Notes under the pieces: model-generated
Seen by the model: only the letters and a program-made list of their open reading frames with translations
Databases searched by the model: none
Told to the model about the DNA's origin: nothing
Program-made: the position numbers and the translations under genes
Source of the DNA: an uncultured Bacteroides sp.
GTDB taxonomy: Bacteria; Bacteroidota; Bacteroidia; Bacteroidales; Bacteroidaceae
DNA length: 41,023 nt
Direction of reading: 5' to 3'
Assembly: GCF_937912035.1 (NCBI RefSeq)
Contig: NZ_CALDPF010000026.1
Coordinates: forward strand, 1-41,023
Part shown: piece after piece, positions 26,001 through 32,765 of the stretch
Numbering within the stretch: position 1 is the stretch's first letter
Layout of the letters: the number at the start of each line of letters is the position of its first letter

Positions 26001-26197
26001 CTACTATTGGTTATACTATACCTAAAAACATAATTAGTAAGATTAATATTCAAAATTTAAGGATTTATGTAACTGGTAATAATTTGTTTACTTTTCATAA
26101 AATGCCTAAAGGTATAGATCCGGAGTCACCTACTGGAGATATAAATAATTATCCATTGACAACAACTTATGCTGTTGGAGTAAATTTAACATTTTAA
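23069..26197 (+). CDS. susC: SusC-like TonB-dependent outer-membrane transporter
   Basis: This 1042-residue protein has a hydrophobic export signal (about 18-33) and a carboxypeptidase-D-like regulatory domain (about 48-120, GKITGIVYDEYGEPVIGANV and SFMGYETQEI). The plug domain follows, with LDEVVAVGYAVQKK, LRIRGIGTLG, PLVLIDGVEG and SAIYGSRAANGVILVTTK, and then a long beta-barrel ending in VNLTF with the terminal phenylalanine. It imports oligosaccharides through the outer membrane with energy from TonB. A longer frame begins with TTG at 23045, overlapping the previous gene. The ATG at 23069 is preferred. No STN domain is present, so it is not a sigma/anti-sigma signalling type. susD follows after 10 bp. 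The symbol denotes family membership; the glycan imported is unknown. Confidence 0.95.
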   Translation: METEKKCFIKANRFAKVYKTLGVVFFSLSPLVSYSVGTDMSTNTVVQQTSGKITGIVYDEYGEPVIGANVTLKGTSRGTITDLTGSFELEVSQGEVIMISFMGYETQEIKIKSFSSLSIKMKPSTQMLDEVVAVGYAVQKKVNLTGAVESVNVSDLLNKPVGMTSQALQGVSSGLTVTNSTGRPGAGSTLRIRGIGTLGDSSPLVLIDGVEGNIDAIDPAMIENISVLKDASSSAIYGSRAANGVILVTTKRSKSNQKFQVDYSLYTGWQSFTELPEFTDGYTYMEMHNEAMRNEDKQELYSPEYLKEYLQNKNSDPDKYPDVDWQKFMYTESGFQQKHSISISGGTEKLMSRAMFMYNDQNGIVNGFNYKQYNFRINNDYKLNKYIRFRFDLGLRRSTSDTPALGEDAASGIFIGVNRLAPIYAAKLSDGRVAANSLGASSPYGALFRGYSESETNHFIGNFSAIITPVEDWNINLSYSPEFTQTSSKNFTKPVNYYSPGFDEPTYVVNPTSTLDQKESKTKKNFLTITSSYSKTIKKHDLSLLLGFEQIDYTNNWLSAYRENFTFPDYSEMTSGSLENMKNDGNSGSWALRSYFGRFNYAFASKYLFEANLRYDGSSRFARNNRWGAFPSFSLGWRLSEENFMKKLDFLSNLKLRASWGQLGNQNIGGNYPYLSTVNLSNMGYVFGGNIVSGAAITTMPNSTITWETSESLNFGLDFGFFNNRLSGSFEYYIRNTKDILLQLPIPGNIGLSANYQNAGTVRNQGWDLNLSYRDKIGAVSYSIGFILSDVKNEITSLKDAGPFISTYTIRKEGYPIDAYYGYESEGLFRTEEELENHAKQIGNYGLGDIKYKDQLTIDTDGDGVPDKADGVINADDRVVMGSNIPRYNYSINFGLEYKGFDFSCFLQGVGKRDVFLNKNSVWAFYSGGKIQTWQLDRWTEDNPNASYPRLIANTSHNNFQTSDFWMYNASYLRLKNATIGYTIPKNIISKINIQNLRIYVTGNNLFTFHKMPKGIDPESPTGDINNYPLTTTYAVGVNLTF

Positions 26198-26207
26198 TTA
26201 AGAGAAT

Positions 26208-27869
26208 ATGAAAAAGATATATTTTTTATTATTTATAATTTGTACTTTTACTTCATGTGCAGATTATTTGGATCGTTTTCCTACAGATAAACCTTCAAGT
26301 GAGAGTTTTTTACAGACTAAGACAGAACTGGATTTGGCAATAAATAATGCATATCGTGTTTTGTATTATTTAGGTAACAATGTATCTGAATATTTATTTT
26401 TGGATGGAGCAACAGATGCTGTGCGCATAAGAGGAAATTATGGAGGGGATATTGAGAGCATCTCTATAGGAAACCACACTCCTTCAACAGGTATATTTGG
26501 TAGTACTTGGAATCATTTTTATACTTATATTGCTAGATGCAATAGAATAGTTAATAATATAACAAAAGTTCAAGGTGCTACTGATACAGAAAGAGATGTA
26601 GCATTAAGTCAAGCTCTGTTTTTAAGAGCTTATGCTTATGGTGAACTTATAAGTCTTTTTGGAGACGTTCCTTGGGTCGTTAATGAAATAACTTCTGTAA
26701 ATGATGGAATGTTACCTAGAACTGATAAGTCTGAAATATTGAGTAATATATTGGAAGATTTGAAATTTGCTGAAAAAAAATTACCTGTAAAATGGGATAG
26801 TGATAACGAAGGACGTGCCACAAGATGGGCAGCTTATGCCTTACACGCTCGTTTGGCATTACGTTTCGGATTGTATGATGAGGCCATAGCAGCTTCACAA
26901 TCAGTAATAATTAATAAAAATGAAAGTGGAATAGATTTATATCCTAATTATGAGGATTTGTTTAATGTAAATGGAATAAGATGTAACGAGGTTATACTAG
27001 ATATTCCTTTTCATCCGTCAATTCAATATAATTCTAACCCATTAATATTAGGTCCGAGAAATCACAATGGTTGGGCGTTAATTCAGCCTACAGTCTCATT
27101 GTTGGATTCATACTATTGTATTGATGGTTTGAGAATAGATCAGTCACCTCTTTACAATCAGGCTAAACCATACGAAAATAGAGATCCTCGTTTAAAGGCT
27201 TCTATTATTTGTGATGGGACATGGCATAAGGGGGTTAGATATGAAACTCATCCAGACAGTTTGTTAGCTTCAAAAATTGTGGGTGATAAAGAAGAAAGAA
27301 TTCAGAATCAGGAAGTAACTAATGCTTATGCTTCCCATACTGGTTTTTTGTTCCGTAAATATTGTGATTATACAGTTGACGATGTGAAAAAATCAACTCT
27401 TAATTTTATATTACTCCGTTACGCTGAAGTTTTATTAACTTATGCTGAAGCCAAGCTTGAAAAAGGTGAGATTGATCAGAGTTTATACGATGCGTTAAAT
27501 GCAGTAAGATTGCGTGCTGGTATGCCTGAAATAACAGAGACATCTGTTGATAAACTGCGTGAATTGATCCGTAATGAGAGAAAGATTGAATTGGCTGGTG
27601 AAGGTCTAAGACTTTTCGATATTCGTAGATGGAAAATAGCAGAGTATGTATTACCTGGAAAAATACCTGGAAGAAAAAAGAAAGAATATTGGTTTAATCC
27701 TGGAATTCCAGTGTTCGATGAATATGGTATAGGTAGATATACAAATCAAGAAACGGTATTTCAGCCATTACAAACTAGATTGTTTAATAAGGATCGTGAT
27801 TATTTATGGCCAATACCACAAAAAGAAATGGATGTTAATAATAAGTTGGTACAGAATCCTAATTATTAA
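26208..27869 (+). CDS. susD: SusD-like glycan-binding outer-membrane lipoprotein
   Basis: This 553-residue lipoprotein has a lipobox at FTSC (Cys17) followed by ADYLDRFPTDKPS, the usual SusD start. The RagB/SusD fold is supported by TPR-like helices (LFLRAYAYGELISLFGDVPW), ATRWAAYALHARLALRFG, RYAEVLLTYAEAKL, and the C-terminal NERKIELAGEGLRLFDIRRW and YLWPIPQKEMDVN. It captures the glycan at the cell surface and closes over SusC as a lid. It lies 10 bp after susC and is followed by a 16-bp hairpin that may lower expression of downstream enzyme genes. The symbol denotes family membership only. Confidence 0.95.
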   Translation: MKKIYFLLFIICTFTSCADYLDRFPTDKPSSESFLQTKTELDLAINNAYRVLYYLGNNVSEYLFLDGATDAVRIRGNYGGDIESISIGNHTPSTGIFGSTWNHFYTYIARCNRIVNNITKVQGATDTERDVALSQALFLRAYAYGELISLFGDVPWVVNEITSVNDGMLPRTDKSEILSNILEDLKFAEKKLPVKWDSDNEGRATRWAAYALHARLALRFGLYDEAIAASQSVIINKNESGIDLYPNYEDLFNVNGIRCNEVILDIPFHPSIQYNSNPLILGPRNHNGWALIQPTVSLLDSYYCIDGLRIDQSPLYNQAKPYENRDPRLKASIICDGTWHKGVRYETHPDSLLASKIVGDKEERIQNQEVTNAYASHTGFLFRKYCDYTVDDVKKSTLNFILLRYAEVLLTYAEAKLEKGEIDQSLYDALNAVRLRAGMPEITETSVDKLRELIRNERKIELAGEGLRLFDIRRWKIAEYVLPGKIPGRKKKEYWFNPGIPVFDEYGIGRYTNQETVFQPLQTRLFNKDRDYLWPIPQKEMDVNNKLVQNPNY

Positions 27870-27887
27870 AATAAAATGTTGTTATAC

Positions 27888-27928
27888 ATTCAGACATGGA
27901 GATAGTTGAATCATCTTCATGTCTGAAT
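27888..27928. terminator. 16-bp hairpin after susD (attenuator or mRNA stabiliser)
   Basis: ATTCAGACATG (27888-27898) pairs exactly with CATGTCTGAAT (27918-27928). Five more pairs, one of them G-U, extend the stem to 16 bp with a 9-nt loop. It fills most of the 77-bp gap between susD and the next gene and has no T-run. In Bacteroides PULs, susCD transcripts are often much more abundant than the downstream enzyme genes; this hairpin could explain that here by protecting a processed susCD 3' end. Confidence 0.65.
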
Positions 27929-27946
27929 AATTAAAAGAAATGTGTT

Positions 27947-30787
27947 ATGATAAAAAATGTTTTAAAAGTATATTTTTTATTTTCTCTTTTGGGAGTTGTT
28001 GGATGTGCACGTAATGAAGGAAGTAATTTTCAGATGCATGATTCAAATATTATATGTAATATAAAAGGAAAAGCTTACAACTATAAACTTGATTTTAAGT
28101 TACTTTATAGTTCTGCTGACCCTGAACTAAGTGCACATCCTTCCGGAATTGAAAATGTTGCTTATAATATTCCGGTTTGGAAAACCTCAAATAAAGATAT
28201 TTTAGATTATACAGAGCGTACTGATGAACAATATGGAGATGGTTTTGATGATGCAATATTGAATAAAAAGGGAAATGTTGTAACGGCAAATCTTTATTCT
28301 GTTGCTATCCAAAAAGATTTTAAGGTCAAGGAAGTAAAATCAAATAACGATACTGTTAAAATAAGTTTTGTTCCAAATGAATATGGGGATTTGTCAGCCT
28401 ATATATTGTTAAACCAAGAATATCCTATTTTATCATACACATTTAATCCTAAAGTTTCAGGATATTTTTCGATTGGTTATGTAGGTAGCCCTTCATTTAA
28501 TAAAAATAGTGTACAAGAAATCTGGCAACCACTTATTTGGCAAGAACGTAGATTCCCGGAAAAGCCATATATGACCTTGGCATATAGATGTCCTTTACCA
28601 ACAACTTTAGTTACTAATGATAGTGTAACATTGGGTGTTGTAGCAGATAGTAAAGAATTTCCATTCAATCCACTTCCTACGGCTTCTAATAGTCGCTTTG
28701 GAATAGCTCTATGTAATTTAAATGGCGAAATGCAGCCTCAAATATTTGCACCTGTTTTAGGTGGAGCTGAGTCAAAAATGCATAGTGGTGATATTTTTAC
28801 TTTTAAAGTACGTCTTTATGCTAAAGAGGGAGATTGTTCAAATGCTTATGAGGAAATAGCAAGAAATTTATATGGTTTTAAAGATTATCGTCATAATGTA
28901 TTAGGTTCATTGAATCAAACATTAGACAATATGATAGATTATGGCATGAGCGCATTTAGTTTGTTTGAAGATAGTCTAAAAGGGTGCAATTATTCAACTG
29001 ACGCTCCTGGAGCTGTAAAAAATGTATCAGCTTTAAATCCTTTGCAGATTTCTTATTTGGCCGGAAAAGAGGATGTTTTCAAGAAACGTGCTTATCCAAT
29101 GATAGAGTATGGATTGTCGCGTGAAAAATTTTTGTTTTGTTTAAATCCTAAGCAACGTATACAATATCCTTCTCGTCGTTTGAATGGACCTTGTGCTCCA
29201 ATTAGTGAATTGACCGCTTTGTATAATATTACTGGAAGAACAAATAAGTTTTTAATAGATCTTGCAAAAGAAGAATACAGTAGAGATAGAGTTCGTAATT
29301 TGGATAAGGTCGATTTTGGAGATAGATGGCAAAATGCTTTGGCTATTTATAGAGCAACAAACGAAAAAGAATGGCTTGATAAAGCATGTGTTGGTGCGGA
29401 TAAGTATTTAGAAGAACGTGTAAATACTCCTCAAACTAAATTTAAGTATGGTGATGAAGAATGTTTTTTTTGGACAGGATTTACTCCAGATTGGTCAAGC
29501 TTGTTTTTATTGTATGAGCATACAGGAAATAAAAAATATTTGGAGGCGGCTCATAAGTCTCTTAGACAGTATGCTATGTTTGTTTGGCTTTGCCCTCAAA
29601 TACCAAATGAAAAAGTTATTGTAAATCCAGAGGGAAAGGCTCCTCATTATGCTTATTTAAAAGGAAAAGGGTATAAAAGAATGGATGCTCCTTGTGAAGA
29701 GGTTGATGCATGGCGTCTTTCTGAAATTGGACTGACTCCAGAAAGTTCTACAACATCAACTGGACATCGTGGTATTTTTATGACTAATTACGCTCCGTGG
29801 ATGTTACGTATAGGTTATCTTACTGGAGATGGGTTTTTGCAGGATATAGCTCGTTCTGCGGTGATAGGACGTTATTCCAATTTCCCTGGTTATCATATTA
29901 ATACAGCTAGAACTACAGTTTATGAGAAGAAAGATTATCCTTATCATAAATATAATGAATTAAGTGTTAATTCTTTCCATTTTAATCATATTTGGCCTCA
30001 CATGAATATTCTATCAGATTATTTGGTTACGGATGCTTTTGTCAAATCTGAAGGTAAGATAGATTTTCCTGCTGAATTTATTGAAGGATTTGCGTATTTA
30101 CAAAGTCGTTTTTATGGCTATTTACCAGGAAAGGTATATGAAAATGATGATGTAAACTTATTTATTCCTCAACGCTTATTTAAAGAAGATACAGGTGAAT
30201 TAAACTATATTTCAGGATATAATAATGAAGGTTTCTTTTTAGTCCTGTTGAATCAGAGTGCAGTGAAACAGAATAAGAAATTGGCTTTTGATAAATCTTT
30301 GTTTGTCTCTTCTTTTGATAAAACTTATGATGTTGAAGTATGGAAACAGAATAGGAAATCTTCATCAATAAAAATGAATAATGGAATAACAGAAGTAGAA
30401 GTTTTGCCACGAGGTATAACAGTATTATATTTTAAGAATCTTAAGGTAAAATCAAGTTTCCGTGAAAAGATGCAGTATAAATCCCAACCATGGAGTAAAG
30501 ACTATGTTAAAGATAATGTTTCAGGACTCACAGGAGTTGCTTTACGTATTTCCAAAGATATAAATTCAGCATTTATATATCTTAATTCTGATGATAAAGG
30601 GGTTGATAAGGTACACTTGCAGTATAGTATTAATGGTCAAGAATGGAAAACAATGATTAAGAACAATTATCCGTTTGAATTTACTGTACCAATTAATGAC
30701 GGAGATAATGATATTACTTTTAAAGTAAAACAAATTAAAAATGATGGTACAGCAGTTACTAGTAAAGAATTGCAGTTAAAGAAATAA
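27947..30787 (+). CDS. Large surface lipoprotein of unknown family (paralogue A), toroid plus beta domains
   Basis: This 946-residue protein starts with a lipoprotein signal (LGVVGC, Cys20). I do not recognise the family. A beta-rich N-terminal domain (about 30-295) contains WQPLIWQERRFP and EFPFNPLPTASNSRFG. A helical part (about 300-690) has the repeat spacing of an alpha/alpha toroid, with CNYSTDAPGAVKNVSALNP, PSRRLNGPCAPISE, KAPHYAYLKGKG, VDAWRLSEIGL, ESSTTSTGHR and FPGYHINTARTTVYEK. Beta-sandwich domains close the protein. Invariant acidic and histidine residues shared with the paralogue at 32766 (such as D587, E593, E599, H607, Y649, H650, D663) suggest an active site for a glycoside hydrolase or lyase. 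Being a lipoprotein next to SusCD, it may work at the cell surface. Confidence 0.8.
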   Translation: MIKNVLKVYFLFSLLGVVGCARNEGSNFQMHDSNIICNIKGKAYNYKLDFKLLYSSADPELSAHPSGIENVAYNIPVWKTSNKDILDYTERTDEQYGDGFDDAILNKKGNVVTANLYSVAIQKDFKVKEVKSNNDTVKISFVPNEYGDLSAYILLNQEYPILSYTFNPKVSGYFSIGYVGSPSFNKNSVQEIWQPLIWQERRFPEKPYMTLAYRCPLPTTLVTNDSVTLGVVADSKEFPFNPLPTASNSRFGIALCNLNGEMQPQIFAPVLGGAESKMHSGDIFTFKVRLYAKEGDCSNAYEEIARNLYGFKDYRHNVLGSLNQTLDNMIDYGMSAFSLFEDSLKGCNYSTDAPGAVKNVSALNPLQISYLAGKEDVFKKRAYPMIEYGLSREKFLFCLNPKQRIQYPSRRLNGPCAPISELTALYNITGRTNKFLIDLAKEEYSRDRVRNLDKVDFGDRWQNALAIYRATNEKEWLDKACVGADKYLEERVNTPQTKFKYGDEECFFWTGFTPDWSSLFLLYEHTGNKKYLEAAHKSLRQYAMFVWLCPQIPNEKVIVNPEGKAPHYAYLKGKGYKRMDAPCEEVDAWRLSEIGLTPESSTTSTGHRGIFMTNYAPWMLRIGYLTGDGFLQDIARSAVIGRYSNFPGYHINTARTTVYEKKDYPYHKYNELSVNSFHFNHIWPHMNILSDYLVTDAFVKSEGKIDFPAEFIEGFAYLQSRFYGYLPGKVYENDDVNLFIPQRLFKEDTGELNYISGYNNEGFFLVLLNQSAVKQNKKLAFDKSLFVSSFDKTYDVEVWKQNRKSSSIKMNNGITEVEVLPRGITVLYFKNLKVKSSFREKMQYKSQPWSKDYVKDNVSGLTGVALRISKDINSAFIYLNSDDKGVDKVHLQYSINGQEWKTMIKNNYPFEFTVPINDGDNDITFKVKQIKNDGTAVTSKELQLKK

Positions 30788-30796
30788 AATTGGTAT

Positions 30797-32659
30797 ATGA
30801 AATTGATTTTATCTTTTTTCTTTACTTTTATTGTCTCTTGGGTATTTTCCCAAGAGACAATAGAGTTATCATCACCTAAGAAAAGTTCAAATGTAATTTT
30901 TAGTAAAATTAATGGAGAATGGAACATAAAAGTTTTTACTAGTCTCAAAGATACCGTTCAAATTGAAATGGGAACTTTTGGCAAAGGATTCTGTTTTTCT
31001 ATAAATTCTAATGATGATTTGTGTATTACAACTGTTGATTTAAATAATGAGTATAATGAATATTTATTACATAAAAAAGATTTGTCAACAAAAATCAGAT
31101 TAAGATTTTTTAATAATTCATTTGCTTTTAGATATGAAGACGCTTCTGACAGTGAAAAATTAATATTAGGAGAATTTTCTTCTTGGAAGTTACCAAAAAC
31201 AACTTCAGTGTGGTATTTTGAACGTAAAAATGCTTGGAAATTGAAGTCTTATGCAGGGGTATGGGAGAGTTGTGATATATCGAATCTTATAGACAAATCA
31301 TTTTCAGATACGCACGGGCTTCCTATTGTATTTCGTTTGCCTCGTGGTGAATACGGATTTATAACAGAAGTTGGTTTGTTTAATTATAGTGGAATGCGCC
31401 TGAAAGTTACTTCTGATAACATCTTAAAAGCTGACTTTACTGAGGCTGGTTCTGGCTTTATAATTAAAGGAAAATATAATTCTCCATGGAGAGTTATTGG
31501 TTTTGCTAAAGATTTAAATGAATTAGTTAATCAGAACATGACATGTTCTTTAGCTCCGAAACCAGATAACCGTTTATTTTCGGAAAAGTCTTATATAATT
31601 CCAGGTAAGAGTGTTTGGAGTTGGTTCAGTAAAGGGGTAGGTACACCCGATGAGGAGAAAAAAATGATTGATGATGCAGCTTTACTTAATTTCAATTATT
31701 CTACAATAGATGAAGGCTGGAGATTATGGAATGATAATTGGGCAACTATTCATGATTTGGTCTCTTATGCTCAAAATAAAGGAGTCAGACTGTTCCTGTG
31801 GCAACATTCAAAACAATTGTTGAATCCTAAAGAAGATTATAAAAATATGAGATTATTTTTAGATTCTGTAAAAAATGTTGGTGCGGCAGGTATTAAAGTT
31901 GATTTTATGGACAGTGAGGCAAAATCTGTTATTGATTTTGAAATTCGTTTATTGGAAGAGTGTGCAAAACGTTCTTTACTAGTAAACTTCCACGGTTGTC
32001 ATAAACCGACGGGGGAATCCTATACTTATCCTAATGAAATAACTAGAGAAGGAATTCGGGGAATGGAATTGAATAAAATGAAAGAAGGTTTTATTCCTGC
32101 ATATCATAATGCAGCATTACCTTTTACCAGATTTATTGTTGGTCATGGTGATTATACACCTTTATCTTTTACTGTTCCTGGAAGTACAACATTCGCCCAT
32201 CAATTAGCTACACTTATTTGTTTTGATTCACCATTACAGGTAATAGCGGAGGATCCGGAATTATTGCTTACAAATAAATACTTGACACCGGCACTTGACT
32301 TTATTCGTACTGTACCTACTGTTTGGGATGAGGTTAGGGTTTTACCGCCAAGTGAAATTCAGAAAATAGCAATAATTGCAAAACGGAAAGGTAAAGAATG
32401 GTATATTGGAATTTTGAATGGCGAAAAGACAACAAAATGTATTAATCTGAACTTAAATGATTTTATAACAAATCTGTCAGAAAGTTATGCACTTATTGAT
32501 GATGTAGCTGCTGAAAAGGTGTTATTACCTATGAACGGTCATAGAAAATCTAAGATGTCACGTTTACCGTCAGTCCCTTTTAAAAGAATAAACAAATTAA
32601 AATCTATAATTACATTAACATTGGCGCCCGAAGGTGGTGCTGTGTTTGTTCTAAAATGA
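30797..32659 (+). CDS. GH97 family glycosidase, retaining type
   Basis: This 620-residue protein has a signal peptide of about 18 residues, an N-terminal beta-sandwich (about 20-265), a (beta/alpha)8 barrel (about 270-530) and a short C-terminal beta domain ending APEGGAVFVLK. Barrel landmarks are PGKSVWSWFSKG, TIDEGWRLW and GIKVDFMDS, where D369 matches the nucleophile of retaining GH97 enzymes. E424 in IRGMELNK lies 55 residues later, the spacing I recall for the acid/base of the retaining alpha-galactosidase branch. Inverting SusB-type members use a different glutamate base. Known retaining GH97 activities are alpha-galactosidase and beta-L-arabinopyranosidase. It is probably periplasmic. 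It lies 9 bp after paralogue A. A perfect 13-bp inverted repeat covers its signal-peptide codons. Confidence 0.9.
   Translation: MKLILSFFFTFIVSWVFSQETIELSSPKKSSNVIFSKINGEWNIKVFTSLKDTVQIEMGTFGKGFCFSINSNDDLCITTVDLNNEYNEYLLHKKDLSTKIRLRFFNNSFAFRYEDASDSEKLILGEFSSWKLPKTTSVWYFERKNAWKLKSYAGVWESCDISNLIDKSFSDTHGLPIVFRLPRGEYGFITEVGLFNYSGMRLKVTSDNILKADFTEAGSGFIIKGKYNSPWRVIGFAKDLNELVNQNMTCSLAPKPDNRLFSEKSYIIPGKSVWSWFSKGVGTPDEEKKMIDDAALLNFNYSTIDEGWRLWNDNWATIHDLVSYAQNKGVRLFLWQHSKQLLNPKEDYKNMRLFLDSVKNVGAAGIKVDFMDSEAKSVIDFEIRLLEECAKRSLLVNFHGCHKPTGESYTYPNEITREGIRGMELNKMKEGFIPAYHNAALPFTRFIVGHGDYTPLSFTVPGSTTFAHQLATLICFDSPLQVIAEDPELLLTNKYLTPALDFIRTVPTVWDEVRVLPPSEIQKIAIIAKRKGKEWYIGILNGEKTTKCINLNLNDFITNLSESYALIDDVAAEKVLLPMNGHRKSKMSRLPSVPFKRINKLKSIITLTLAPEGGAVFVLK
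30830..30861. promoter_or_regulatory. 13-bp perfect hairpin inside the start of the GH97 coding region
   Basis: ATTGTCTCTTGGG (30830-30842) and CCCAAGAGACAAT (30849-30861) form a perfect stem around the 6-nt loop TATTTT. It occupies codons 12-22, the end of the signal peptide. A hairpin this stable so early in a gene could slow translation, cause premature termination or mark an RNase site. Confidence 0.6.
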
Positions 32660-32765
32660 TTAATAAGGTGATATTTGTTTCTACATTGATAGATTTCTAT
32701 AGTTGTTTGAACTTTGAAAGTAATATTTGCTAAACAAAATCTTTGTAACATTAAAAATATATTTT

